NCBI GenBank assembly: GCA_027604185.1 | Contig: JADGKB010000014.1 | Coordinates: forward strand, 124,001-188,000 | Direction: 5' to 3' | Origin: Boothiomyces macroporosus | Lineage: Eukaryota > Chytridiomycota > Chytridiomycetes > Rhizophydiales > Terramycetaceae | Length of the DNA: 64,000 nucleotides | In this document: one piece after another, positions 42,284 to 52,989 of the stretch | Numbering within the stretch: the stretch's first letter is position 1 | Layout: each line of letters starts with the position of its first letter | Program-made: the position numbers and the translations under genes | Notes under the pieces: model-generated | The model's input: only the letters and a program-made list of their open reading frames with translations | The model's database searches: none | What the model was told of the DNA's origin: nothing

Positions 42284-45216
42284 ATGGAAGTGCCAAAGAA
42301 TGAAGATTTGAATTCTGGAGGATGCCCAATCAAGAAACTAAATTTGCCAGAGTACAATAAGGACAGTTCGGGGATATCTCCAACAAGCGCGACGACAGTC
42401 ACTGCTGAATCTCCAGACACTTTAGCATCGAAATATCCAGGGGGTTGTCCAATAAAAAAGATCGGAATTGTTTCTGAAGCCGCAATTCAGGAAGACGATG
42501 GCACTACCCCAGTAAATCCTGACTCAAAGACCGTCAATCCGCGAGCATCAACCACGATGGTAAAGGAAGTCAGTATAAACCAATATGAAGCAAATAGCTC
42601 TTCAGATAAAATGTCAGCTGAACGTGAATATCACAATTACACTGCCAGACAAACAAAAGAGTTATTTGACCATTTGCGCGGAGAAACTGAAGAAATCGAG
42701 AATTATATCGCAGTTGGGGAGAAAGAAGTACTATTGAAAGATGAAATTGCCTTTTTAATGAGACGACATGAAATGGCACTTGCAAATTTGGCACAGGCAC
42801 AGGTACATGGTTTTTTGATCAAAGGCTGTTGATTACGAGAAACGAAAGGAATCGCTCGATTCCATATTAGTTGCTAGAGCAGAGCGGAAAAAGGCAAAGA
42901 AGGAAGCTCGAAAGTCGATCAGAGCGTCCAAGAAGAGAGATCTAGTGATTCAGCAACAAGAAAATGCAGCACAAGCCGCTGCAAGAATTCGAGAAACCAT
43001 CAATGAAAAAAGATTGGCATTTGATGCAATGACAATCCATATGAATGAAATCCACGACAAGCAGAGAAAGAATCTGATTCATGGACAAGAACGAAGAGCT
43101 GCAAACGAAAAGATTCTTATCGACTTGGAAACGCGTCATTTAAAGGTTAAACAATAGTAACATTAGGATGAAGTTCGAAGTACAATTTTAAAAAAGTTTC
43201 AAGTACGCCAAAACCACCAAGGGCACTTGAATAAAAGGGTTAATGACAACCTCAGAGAATTTCAGCTATTGGAATTGCGACACTCAAAAGAAAAGTTTGA
43301 ATTGGAAATGGTTTCATTTGAAGAAATTGGAAACAAAAAGATTGCGCATGAGACGCAAATGGCGGAATTAAAGCTTAAACAAATGAATGAGATGCATACT
43401 GAAAAGGAGAATGTGATTTCCAAGAAGGAGTCTGCCAAAGAGGCATATCTACAGGTTCTTCATCAGAGGGAATTAAGAGAACTAGCTCATGAACAAAAGA
43501 TTGCTTTACGGCAGCTAAGGATTAAACAAGATGAAAAGTAAAGTTTAGCTGACGCAGGATTCAATCCAAAAAGGGGTTTAATTCAAAAAATTCTAGCGGT
43601 CAAGGCTCCAAAGGCGGATCTAAAGGCGGTTCTAGCGTGCATTCCAGAGTTGCTTCAAATACGTCTATAGGATCATCTGCTGAATACGATGGGAAAAAGT
43701 CGACATTCAATTCTGGAGTAAAGAAACTGGAAGAGGAATTGAATGAAGACGACAGTGGTGATAACGGTTTATTTGACAAATCGAAAATGGCCCAATCGTT
43801 GATAAATTTGGCAGCCAAACATCGAGAGGAGACGGCTACAGTAGAAGCAATGATGAAACAAGAAATCAACGACTGTATATTGGCATTTGAAGCAAAAGTG
43901 GCAGAAATGGAGGAAGCACATCTGGCTGCTGCTTCCAAACTATTACAGGATCAGGAACGTGATATCAACAACCTCAAAGCGGTGCAAGATAAAGAAATTA
44001 AGATGGAAGAGTCCATGCACGATAGTGAAATGAAGATGCTGGTTGAAAGAAGAATCTTGAACAGTGTCCTTGAAACTGTTGCTGACGGGATAATTAATAT
44101 AAAGCCTGATGGAAAAATCACGAGATTTAACCATGCTGCTGAACGAATGTTTGGTAACGGTACTTTAACATTAGGATATAGTGCAAGCGAGGTAATCGGC
44201 CTGAACATTACTCATCTTATGCCTGCCAGGTTTGCAGAGCACCACCACCAGTATCTGGACAACTATTTGACTACTGGTTTAAAGAAAATAATTGGGATTG
44301 GAAGAAGAGTTTATGGCCTCAAAAAAGATGGCTCAGAGTTTCCAGTTCACCTATCTGTAAGTGAAATAAAGGATGATGGCGAGCATCTATTCACAGGGAT
44401 AGCAAGAGACCTCACTGAAGAAGTCGCTGAAGAAGAACGAATGAAAGCACTTGATCTTGAAAAGAAGAGGGAGCTGGAAAATATGGTGTCAAAATTAGAC
44501 GTTACCAAACGGAAAGCTAATGGATTGATTAGTCAAATGCTGCCACAATCGGTCTCTACGCAGCTGCTAAACGGTCAAAAAGTAAAGCCACAGTCATTTG
44601 AATCTGCAACTATATTCTTCCTAGATGTCGTTGGATTTACCTACATTACATCAAAAATTGAGCCATTAGACACAGTTGTCCTTCTTAATTCACTTTATAG
44701 TGTAATAGACGCTGTAATTGAAAAGTATGATGTGTATAAAGTTGAAACAGTGGGTAAAACTTGAATTAATTTCCAGGTGATACATACTTGGTTGTATCAG
44801 GAATTCCAGAGGTCAATAAATACCATGCAGAAGAAATTGCAACAATGTCCTTGCATTTGTTGTATGCCATTGACAGATATGTATTCCCCAACAATCCTGA
44901 AGTGAAAATCAGAGTTAGGATTGGATTAAATAGTGGGCCAGTGGTTGCGGGTGTAATCGGCAGTAAAATGCCAAGATATTGCGTCTTTGTAATTGATGAT
45001 TTATTTTAGGGTGATACAGTAAATACTGGATCGCGAATGGAGTCCAACGGACAGCCCTCAAAGATACACCTATCAGAGAGCACATTTAAACTATTAAGCC
45101 GCAGTGGCGAGTATGTAATGTCCAACAGAGGTGAAATCGAAGTCAAAGGCAAAGGCAAAATGAATACCTACTGGTTAGAATCAAAGAAAGGAATGGATTT
45201 CAATCAATTTAAATAA
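42284..45216 (+). CDS. PAS-domain guanylate cyclase, class III
   Basis: 941 residues in six exons (introns 42803-42824, 43146-43166, 43538-43557, 44754-44776, 44989-45009). The N-terminus has two copies of a GGCPIKK motif (about residues 10-17 and 53-59). Then come about 350 residues of coiled coil, a PAS domain ([20 protein letters not shown] to [11 protein letters not shown]), a short signalling helix, and a class III cyclase domain. Metal Asp residues are in FLDVVGFT and VETVGDTY. The purine-selecting positions are Glu (KVETVGD) and Cys (MPRYCVFGDTVN), the pair typical of guanylate rather than adenylate cyclases; the NTGSRMES transition-state Asn/Arg are present. No membrane helix is seen, so cytosolic cGMP production gated by PAS is expected. 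AATAAA overlaps the stop. Confidence 0.9.
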
Positions 45217-45501
45217 ATGATTTTGAGCAAGACTGTAGGTGTACGACTTGAATTGATATTTGGCACTGCATTTCAGGAGAAACTAGTTCAATCTGAAAGT
45301 TCAGCATTGTTTAATATGCAGATAGGGTTCTCCGTCGAGTCTTATAGATCAGATTATAATATTCTGTTCTGTTTACTGAATGGAATAAACCTGGTGGCTA
45401 GCGCCAAATTAAAATCAGCCAGTAGGTTTATATTCTATGAAAGCAAGTACGGCTAAGGCAAAGTGACTACAGACATTATCAAACACAAATTGATTTATTA
45501 T

Positions 45502-46107
45502 TTATGCTTGCTTTACACCAAGGTATTGGATTACACTTGACATTCCGTTGTGACCACCTCCTTCGTGAATATCTCGTTCAAGCTCTTCCATTTTGACAGT
45601 TTTCAGTCCAGTGAGCTCGTCAGGAAGAATATCCGCTGTAAGTACTCTATCTGCATCCTGAGGGCCTCCAGTCCCTCTTCCAATATTCTTTGGAGTATAG
45701 GCTTCTAGAATAAAGTAACCTCCAATTGCGAGACTCTTTACGACTTTAGCATGCACTTTAACTCGGACGCTAGAAGGCATATGGCACCAAATGCTGATAA
45801 TGGCATCATACCCTGGCTTCATTTCGTATGCTTCTAAATCCGCAACAAATGCTTTCACTTTGTCTTGCAACCCTTCTTGTTTTGCCCATTCGTTGAGTTT
45901 CTTGACTCCCTCAATTGAAAGATCCACACAGTCTACTTGAAATCCCAGCTTTGCCAGATGAATGGCGTTGCGACCTTCCCCTTCTCCCAGACTCAATACT
46001 TTTCCGCCGGGTTTGATGTGCTGCACAACTTGGCATAGATAATCGTTTGGCTGGGTTCCAAAGACGAATTCTTTGGTGTTGTATCGTTCGTCCCATCGAT
46101 TTGCCAT
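45502..46107 (-). CDS. SAM-dependent methyltransferase, TehB-like
   Basis: A 201-residue intronless class I methyltransferase. Motif I is VLSLGEGEGRNAIHLAKLG, followed by VDCVDLSIEGVKKL (acidic loop II) and YDAIISIWCHMPSSVR. This resembles small bacterial-type methyltransferases of the tellurite-resistance TehB group and some thiol methyltransferases. The gene has no intron and a bacterial-like size, so acquisition from bacteria is possible. It is divergent from the CoA-disulfide reductase-like gene with a shared 351-bp spacer. Confidence 0.8.
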   Translation of the reverse strand: MANRWDERYNTKEFVFGTQPNDYLCQVVQHIKPGGKVLSLGEGEGRNAIHLAKLGFQVDCVDLSIEGVKKLNEWAKQEGLQDKVKAFVADLEAYEMKPGYDAIISIWCHMPSSVRVKVHAKVVKSLAIGGYFILEAYTPKNIGRGTGGPQDADRVLTADILPDELTGLKTVKMEELERDIHEGGGHNGMSSVIQYLGVKQA

Positions 46108-46458
46108 TTTTAATCAAAAATTCTTTTGAAAGCGGGAATTCATCATCGATTACCAACTCGACAAACTAGTGTAGCTCCGTGAACTGTGAGGAAATGGCCA
46201 GATGTAGAGATACACTCTTGTAGGACTGAGCTAGACAGACAGACGGCGGTGCAGTAAAACTTAATGATTCAATAGCATAGACTCTCATCAATCCCCATTA
46301 GTTTTTCCGCCAATGAATATTAATTGTGATATGTTACTGATCAGTGGAAAACACTGACCAACTTTTTGTCATTTGCGACGTGTCTCATTATTACTCATAC
46401 TGCACGTGACTTATGAGGTATTTAAAATTGACTGGAAAATATCAATTCCTTCATCAAA
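46108..46458. promoter_or_regulatory. Divergent promoter spacer with CACGTG box
   Basis: The 351 bp between the divergent methyltransferase and CoA-disulfide reductase genes contain a palindromic CACGTG at 46403-46408 (51 bp before the plus-strand ATG) and an AT-rich TATTTAAA at 46419. In yeasts CACGTG is bound by Cbf1-type bHLH factors in sulfur gene promoters; transfer of that role to this organism is inference. Confidence 0.4.
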
Positions 46459-48135
46459 ATGTCGAAATCAATCAAAATTGTCATTGTAGGAGGTGTAGCA
46501 GGTGGCGCGACTGCTGCTGCTCGATTACGCCGAATGAATGAACTTGCAAACATCAAAGTATTTGAAAAAGGAGAGCATGTCTCCTATGCCAACTGCGGGT
46601 TGCCTTACTATATTGGAAATACCATCACTAATCAAAAAGATTTGCTGCTTGCTTCCCCAGAGCTATTTCGCAATCGATTCAATGTCACTGTGAAAACGAA
46701 ACACGAAGTGAAGGAAATCAAGCGCGATTCCAAGTTCGTGGTCGTCAAAGACCTTGAAAAAGGAACTGAAATCAAAGAAGACTATGATTATTTGGTCCTC
46801 GCTACTGGAGCTCATCCAATTAAACCAGATCTTCATGGCATCAACAGCGAAGGTATTTTTACTCTTCGTAACGTGAAGGATAGTGACATAATCAAAACTT
46901 ATGTTGCGGAACACCAAGTTAAAAAAGTAGCTATTGTTGGTGGTGGCTTTATTGGGCTCGAATTAGCTGAAAGCTTGGTTCATCGTGGTATTGGCGTCGA
47001 AATTATAGAGCGCTTAGATCAAGTGATGGCTCCATTTGATGCAGAAATGGTTGAAGAAATTCACAAGGAATTGAGCAGGAATGGCGTTAAAGTAAATTTC
47101 AAGACTTCTGTAACTGCCTTTGAAAAGCAAAGTGATGGCTCATTGGACGTCAAAACAGATAGTAACAGCAAAATCAATGCAGACATGGTTATTTTGGCTA
47201 TCGGTGTCAGGCCAGACATTGATATGATTAAAGCCGCTGGTATCGAGCTAGGATCCTTGGGTGGAATTAAAACGAACGAACGAATGCAGACTAGCGATCC
47301 TTACATTTATGCAGTCGGAGACAGTGTCGAAACTAAAGATTTTGTTACTGGAAAGAATGTCATTATCCCGCTAGCTAATCCTGCAAACAGACAAGCTAGG
47401 GTGGCTGCTGATAACATTGCCAACCCTAAAACCAGTACCAAATATCGCGGAGTCCAAGGTACTGCCATCTGCAAGGTATTTGACTACACAGTTGCAATGA
47501 CTGGAAATAGCGAAAAAGCGCTGAAAAGAAACAATATCCAGTACGAAAAGGTATACCTTCATCCTTTCAACCATGTTTCTTACTACCCTGGCGCTCACAA
47601 AATCTCTTTGAAAGTACTATTTGATCCAAAGTCTGGTAAAATCTTTGGGGCTCAGGCTTGCGGAGTCGATGGGGTTGACAAGCGTATCGATGTAATTTCT
47701 ATGGCTATCCAAGGTGGAATGACTATGGGGGATTTAGAAGAAGTTGAGTTGTGCTACTCTCCACAATACGGCAGTGCAAAAGATCCAATCAACGTGGCAG
47801 GAATGATTGCTTCAAATATGCTACGAGGAGATCAACCTTTAACTCATTGGTCTGCAGATGAGAAGCGTGAACAACTCATAGATGTCCGAAGCCCTGAAGA
47901 ACACAGCGCATTCCACGTTCCAAACTCAAAGAATATCCCACTTCCTGAATTGCGAAATCGATTAAGCGAAATCCGAAAGGATCTGCCAGTTTATGTATAC
48001 TGCGCTGTTGGCCAAAGAGGTTACTATGCCACCAGAATCTTGCGCCTGAACGGATACGATGCAAGAAACATTTCTGGCGGAGTCACTACATACAAATCTG
48101 TGAATCCAGTTGCAGATTTAAAGAATAAATTCTGA
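46459..48135 (+). CDS. CoA-disulfide reductase-rhodanese fusion
   Basis: A 558-residue intronless flavoprotein. Residues 1-445: pyridine nucleotide-disulfide oxidoreductase with FAD motif VIVGGVAGGATAAARLRR, redox Cys in YANCGLPYYIG, ATGAHP, NAD motif IVGGGFIGLELAESL, and YAVGDSVE. A dimerisation half follows (YYPGAHKISLKV, YSPQYGSAKDPINVAGM). Residues about 465-555: rhodanese domain with active-site loop YCAVGQRGY. This is the domain order of bacterial CoADR-RHD enzymes that reduce CoA-disulfide or persulfide. The lack of introns in an intron-rich genome and the bacterial architecture suggest horizontal transfer. AATAAA is encoded in the last sense codons. Confidence 0.88.
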   Translation: MSKSIKIVIVGGVAGGATAAARLRRMNELANIKVFEKGEHVSYANCGLPYYIGNTITNQKDLLLASPELFRNRFNVTVKTKHEVKEIKRDSKFVVVKDLEKGTEIKEDYDYLVLATGAHPIKPDLHGINSEGIFTLRNVKDSDIIKTYVAEHQVKKVAIVGGGFIGLELAESLVHRGIGVEIIERLDQVMAPFDAEMVEEIHKELSRNGVKVNFKTSVTAFEKQSDGSLDVKTDSNSKINADMVILAIGVRPDIDMIKAAGIELGSLGGIKTNERMQTSDPYIYAVGDSVETKDFVTGKNVIIPLANPANRQARVAADNIANPKTSTKYRGVQGTAICKVFDYTVAMTGNSEKALKRNNIQYEKVYLHPFNHVSYYPGAHKISLKVLFDPKSGKIFGAQACGVDGVDKRIDVISMAIQGGMTMGDLEEVELCYSPQYGSAKDPINVAGMIASNMLRGDQPLTHWSADEKREQLIDVRSPEEHSAFHVPNSKNIPLPELRNRLSEIRKDLPVYVYCAVGQRGYYATRILRLNGYDARNISGGVTTYKSVNPVADLKNKF

Positions 48136-48294
48136 TTTTGTAAAGAACTCGTGCAACTAGGATAGCGTAGCATCCAATCACCATTTAATCTTTCCTTGAG
48201 TTACGTAAACCAGCCGCAATGTCGCTCAATGATTGGCCCGTTGTTGTGGGGTCAAAGTATCGGCTCCGAAAAAAGAAACTTTTTCAAATCAGAA

Positions 48295-50090
48295 ATGCTG
48301 CCAGTTGGTGAAACTATACCGGAAACCCCACATGGTACTAATCATTTAATATAGCTGTGTCAGTATCGCTTCCAACATGGCAAGATAATGTCGGGTACGA
48401 AGAAGGAGATCCAGCAGTGGTGTCTAAAATGAAAGGAGGTTACCCTAGATTTGTATTTCATCCCTTGATTAAACAGGTATTTGAATTATAATATAGCTAT
48501 TTCAGTATTGCCTGGATAGATTTGGAAAGGAAAATGAATCCCTATTGGTCTTAAACTCCCGACAGGCAACAGCAGAATGCCGAGCATTCATGAAATGCAG
48601 GATTAAAGAACCCGCATATATTCATCTAGTCGAACTTGTCGCAACATCGAATGTGCAGTCCGTATATAGCTTTTCAACTCCAAAAATTTACATTATTTTG
48701 TTTCCCTCAGTTTATGCCAAAGTCGCAAAGGAATTTTGGCAGCATACCGGAACTGGAATCACATCAAGATTTGCAGAGTATTGTCTGATACAGCTCGATG
48801 TGTTTTACGTCCTCCCAAAACAGCTTGAGCCAGCAACAGGGAGTAAAAGCCAGTCATTTAAAAAGGAAGAAAGATCACAAAATCTGAGCAGGCAGCATTT
48901 AGAAAGTAGCAAAGTGGCCTCGATTTTTGTTGAGGAAAGATTTGGCAGAAACCTTGATATGAAAACAGAAGTTGAGCATGTAAAGACTGCTTTGAAAAGA
49001 CGAATTGCTGGTGTGCTTGGTGATGCAGAAGATTCTACAGATGTTGTCGATGATGGAAATGACAATGAGTCTCTAAGAGATGAAAAGGTGAATCAAGATC
49101 ATGTTTTCTTGTTTCCATCTGGGATGCAAGCCATATATTTTAGCCACAAAGTAGCCGTAGCCCTCTATCCTGGCCTTAAAAGTGTTCAATATGGGTAATT
49201 AATCCCTGATTTAGATTTCCATACACCGATACCTTGAAAATACAAGAAAAATTTGGTTCTGGAGCTCATTTCTTTGGACATGGATCCCTTAAAGATTTGA
49301 AAAGTCTTGAAAAGCTACTGGAAACAGAGAAAATTTCCAGTCTTTACTGTGAATTTCCAAGTAATCCGCTTTTGGAATCGCCTCCACTCGAAAGGCTCTG
49401 GGAACTTTCTCAGCTGTACAAATTCATCCTAGTTGTTGATGAAACAATTGGGAATATTGTCAACATCAATATTTTAAACTATTGCCACCTGGTTGTTTCG
49501 TCCTTGACCAAAGTATTTTCCGGTGATTCCAATGTAATGGGAGGATCGCTGGTGGTAAACCCAAATAGCAATTTAGCAAACATACTTTTCGAAAAGATTC
49601 AAGAATTATACCAGGATGACTTGTGGCATGAAGATGTCCTCTTTCTGGAGAGAAATTCGAGACACTTCAAGTATAGAATTGGAGTTATCAACAACAATGC
49701 TGAACAGCTTTGCGATATTTTAGTGAAGCATCCAAAAGGTTCGCTCTTGCTAACGTAGTCAAGCAGCTATATTACCCAAAATACACAAGTAGAGAACTTT
49801 ACGAACGCTTTGCAAATGGAGACAAGAAGGGATATGGGGGCTTGTTTTCTGTTGTATTACATTCTCCAGAGCAAGCTAAAAAGTTTTATGATCTATTACC
49901 GATTTACAAAGGGCCATCTCTAGGAACAAACTTTACGCTTGCATGTCCATACACTATACTAGCCCATTATACTGAGCTGGAATGGGCAGAAAAGTATGGA
50001 GTTTCCCCTTGGCTGATTAGAATTTCAATTGGGATGGAAGATGCAGAGTGGTTGATTAATTCATTTATAACTGCACTTGATAATATATAG
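48295..50090 (+). CDS. STR2: Cystathionine gamma-synthase, fungal STR2 type
   Basis: A PLP enzyme that makes cystathionine from cysteine and an activated homoserine in transsulfuration. 571 residues, five exons (introns 48335-48354, 48477-48496, 49195-49214, 49739-49758, all 20 nt). The N-terminal extension before the PLP fold is the fungal type: [20 protein letters not shown] and [11 protein letters not shown], then [18 protein letters not shown]-domain landmarks: [34 protein letters not shown], and the lysine loop [16 protein letters not shown]. Ends [20 protein letters not shown] as in the family. It is flanked by the thiol-redox gene upstream, 159 bp away, in the same orientation. Confidence 0.9.
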
Positions 50091-50215
50091 TTTATGTTGA
50101 CCATATTCCCGGTATATTGATTACTCATTGCTGCTCCTATAATCCATACCCGTCGGGTACACACAATTTGTAAATTGCCGAAATTTTCCCCAAGTTTTAC
50201 CGATTACCAAAATAC

Positions 50216-50223
50216 TATAAAAA
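50216..50223 (+). promoter_or_regulatory. TATA-like box of monooxygenase 1
   Basis: TATAAAAA 33 bp before the ATG at 50249. The same spacing and word recur before the ATG of copy 2 (51531-51538), suggesting very short 5' UTRs. Confidence 0.55.
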
Positions 50224-50248
50224 CAAAGCTTGGAAGAGACAAATCAAA

Positions 50249-51448
50249 ATGCATCAATCAGTTGAACCAAAATCAAGAGTAATCGCAATTGTTGGCGGTG
50301 GGCCAGGTGGACTTTTGCTTGCCAGCTTGCTAAACAAATTCAAATTCACCAGTGTCAAACTTTACGAAAGTGATCCTAGCCCTAGCTATCGCAATCAAGG
50401 TGGGTCTTTGGACTTGCGTCAAGAATCAGGGCAGTACGCAATGAAACTGGCTGGCCTACACGAAAAATTCATGGCCAAAGCAAGGATGGAGGGTGACGCT
50501 TTAAGACTGGTCGATAAAACTGGAAAGATACTTGTTAACCACGAATCTTCTGGCAATGACACTTACAATCCTGAAATTGACCGGGCAGATTTGCGTCAAA
50601 TTCTTTTGGATTCTGTTCCACCAGAAATGATTGAATGGAATCACAAATTGATCAAAGTTACAAAGGAAGAGGGAAGCCATAGCCTCTATTTCGAAAATGG
50701 CAAGCAAGTGAGATGTGATGTAGTTATTGGAGCCGATGGGGCTTGGTCAAGAGTCAGAAAGTATATCACCTCTCAAAAACCTGAATACTCTGGTATCTCT
50801 ATGGTAGACATGATTATCAAGGATTTCGACAGTACTCTGCTCACTAAATCGTATAAAGATGGGTTAATGTTTTGTGCACACCAAAACCAAGTGATGGTTA
50901 TTCAAAGAAATGGAAACGGAGTAGTGCGCGTTTATGCTGGGATGCGAATTGAAGAATCTTGGCAACATGAAACTCCAATTGCAAAAGGAATCAACGCTAA
51001 ACAAAATACCCTTGCTTGCTATGAAGGCTGGGATGAATCCATGCTTGATTTTATTAGATACGCTGAAGAGGACAGCATGGTTGTACGAGCTATTTATCAA
51101 ATGCCAACAGATTTGAATTACAAGTTTCAAGATGGCGTTGCTTTAATTGGCGATGCTGCACACTTGATGTCACCATTTGCTGGTGAAGGTGTCAACATGG
51201 CATTGATGGATGCAGCTAGGCTGGCAGAAGAGTTGTGTAAAGATGCTGAAATACCCATTGTGTTTGAAAGATACTACCGGGATATGAAACACCGAGCGGT
51301 TCCAGCAATGACTGAATCCCTGTATAACCTCAACAAAATCCTATGTGAAGACTCGCCGAAATCCGCGATGGAAGTATTTAATCCATCATGGAATCAAATG
51401 CTCCAAAGGGTCATTGTTGGGCTGCTAGGAAGAGTAAGAATATTCTAA
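50249..51448 (+). CDS. TetX-like FAD-dependent monooxygenase, copy 1
   Basis: An intronless 399-residue group A flavoprotein monooxygenase. FAD motif IAIVGGGPGGLLLASLLNKF; NQGGSLDL and SGQYAMKLAGL as in TetX-like enzymes; DG motif VIGADGAWSRVRKYI; second FAD motif GDAAHLMSPFAGEGVNMALM. Substrate unknown; family members hydroxylate aromatic or polyketide compounds, and resistance to an antibiotic should not be assumed. A TATAAAAA box at 50216-50223 is 33 bp before the ATG. The tail extends 15-20 residues beyond copy 2 and ends hydrophobic (VIVGLLGRVRIF). Confidence 0.85.
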   Translation: MHQSVEPKSRVIAIVGGGPGGLLLASLLNKFKFTSVKLYESDPSPSYRNQGGSLDLRQESGQYAMKLAGLHEKFMAKARMEGDALRLVDKTGKILVNHESSGNDTYNPEIDRADLRQILLDSVPPEMIEWNHKLIKVTKEEGSHSLYFENGKQVRCDVVIGADGAWSRVRKYITSQKPEYSGISMVDMIIKDFDSTLLTKSYKDGLMFCAHQNQVMVIQRNGNGVVRVYAGMRIEESWQHETPIAKGINAKQNTLACYEGWDESMLDFIRYAEEDSMVVRAIYQMPTDLNYKFQDGVALIGDAAHLMSPFAGEGVNMALMDAARLAEELCKDAEIPIVFERYYRDMKHRAVPAMTESLYNLNKILCEDSPKSAMEVFNPSWNQMLQRVIVGLLGRVRIF

Positions 51449-51530
51449 ATAAAGAACATCAATTGCAGTTTTTTCTGGGTTATTTTCCTTCGGGCGAGGA
51501 TTCGCCCTAACTGGACCCGAACCATACAAA

Positions 51531-51538
51531 TATAAAAA
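51531..51538 (+). promoter_or_regulatory. TATA-like box of monooxygenase 2
   Basis: TATAAAAA 32 bp before the ATG at 51563, in a 114-bp spacer between two tandem monooxygenase genes. Confidence 0.55.
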
Positions 51539-51562
51539 GACTCTACCATTTCTTTCAGGCAA

Positions 51563-52711
51563 ATGGCAAGTGAAATGGCTGAAAAAGAAATCGCAATCAT
51601 CGGGTGCGGCCCAGGAGGATTAATGTGTGCAAAACTATTGACTCAATTTGGTTTCAAGAATGTTAAGGTTTATGAGGCAGAACCATCACCGGAATATCGT
51701 AACCAAGGTGGCTCTCTGGACTTGAAAGAAGATTCTGGCCAATATGCAATGAAGCTAGCTGGATTACATGAAAAATTCTTGGCTCTTTCAAGACCTGAAG
51801 GACAGCATTTGAAATTAGCAGACAGGGATGGATCTGTACTCTTCAACTATGAAGGGTCTTCTGAAACAGAAATGTATAATCCTGAAATTGACCGCAATGA
51901 TTTAAGAAAGATATTATTGGATGCTGTCAACCCAAATTTAATTCACTGGAATCACAAACTGATGAAAGTTGAACAGCAAGATGGAAAGAACATTCTCACA
52001 TTCGAATCTGGAAAGGAACTGGTCTGCGATTTAGTGATTGGAGCAGATGGAGCGTGGTCCAAAGTGCGCAAACTTTTAACACCAATCATCCCAGAGTACT
52101 CTGGCTTATCGATGGTAGACATGGTTATCAAAGATTACGACAGTACTCATCTGACTAATATCTTTTCTAAAGGCTTACTCTTTGCATTATCAAAAAACAA
52201 GGGAATCCTAGTTCAAAGGAATGGTTATGGGATTGTCCGGATTTATGCTACTATGCGAGTTGACGAATCGTGGCAAAAGCAAACTCCTATCGCCAGTGGA
52301 ATCGATGCAAAGAAACTAACTCTTGAGCAATTTGAAGGTTGGGATGGATCGTTGTTGGATTTTATCAGACTAGCGGATGAACAAAGTATGGTTGTGCGTG
52401 GAATATATCAAATGCCTGTTGATATAGATTATAGCTTGAAGCCTGGTGTGGTGCTTATTGGTGATGCTGCACACGTAATGTCTCCATTTGCTGGTGAGGG
52501 TGTCAATATGGCTTTGATGGATGCGGCTATGATTGCTGAAGAGCTGTGTAAACAAAACAAAGTTGATACTGCCACACAGGTTTATTATGAAAACATGAAG
52601 GAAAGGGCAAGACCGTCAATGGAAAGATCTGCTGCAAACTTGAATCGCTTTTTCAACGACGAGGCTCCATCAACTGCCTTACCAGTATTTAAAAGAGCAG
52701 CTGGACAATAA
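51563..52711 (+). CDS. TetX-like FAD-dependent monooxygenase, copy 2
   Basis: A 382-residue intronless paralog of the upstream gene, colinear over the whole length (for example NQGGSLDL, SGQYAMKLAGLHEKF, YNPEIDRNDLRKILLDAV, LVIGADGAWSKVRK, GDAAHVMSPFAGEGVNMALM). FAD motif IAIIGCGPGGLMCAKLL. The two copies differ in many positions, so the duplication is old or diversified. Intronless and bacterial-like; the pair probably descends from one transfer followed by duplication. Sequence ends KRAAGQ. AATAAAG follows the stop. Confidence 0.85.
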   Translation: MASEMAEKEIAIIGCGPGGLMCAKLLTQFGFKNVKVYEAEPSPEYRNQGGSLDLKEDSGQYAMKLAGLHEKFLALSRPEGQHLKLADRDGSVLFNYEGSSETEMYNPEIDRNDLRKILLDAVNPNLIHWNHKLMKVEQQDGKNILTFESGKELVCDLVIGADGAWSKVRKLLTPIIPEYSGLSMVDMVIKDYDSTHLTNIFSKGLLFALSKNKGILVQRNGYGIVRIYATMRVDESWQKQTPIASGIDAKKLTLEQFEGWDGSLLDFIRLADEQSMVVRGIYQMPVDIDYSLKPGVVLIGDAAHVMSPFAGEGVNMALMDAAMIAEELCKQNKVDTATQVYYENMKERARPSMERSAANLNRFFNDEAPSTALPVFKRAAGQ

Positions 52712-52989
52712 GAAAAGCCCAGGATAATAAAGCAAAGCCAAATTTCACCTTTGTCTTGTTATCTGAGCAGTAACCCTAACCCAATCTAGATAGACATCAT
52801 TATCAGTCATTTTCAATCGTCTATCCTGAGGAACTTGATCGATGGTAAGCACATTGTATGGATGTAAAAATGCTTTCAAACGATTGGCGGCGGATCAAAG
52901 ATCGTAGCAGAAATTATGAGACTACCCGTTGTCAATCAGGATACATCTGCGGAATTGAAATAATTAAAAACTTTATTCTATGATAATTA

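Noticed and set aside
45217..45456. A 79-codon frame directly after the cyclase stop
   Set aside because: Its ATG overlaps the AATAAA of the cyclase, the sequence shows no pattern or paralog, and no separate promoter fits; probably 3' flank.
48220..48312. Frame starting MSLNDWPVVVGS upstream of cystathionine gamma-synthase
   Set aside because: Thirty residues only, overlapping the enzyme start in another frame; no recognisable similarity.
50249..52711. Calling the FAD monooxygenases tetracycline-resistance enzymes
   Set aside because: Similarity to TetX is at family level only; substrate cannot be read from the sequence.
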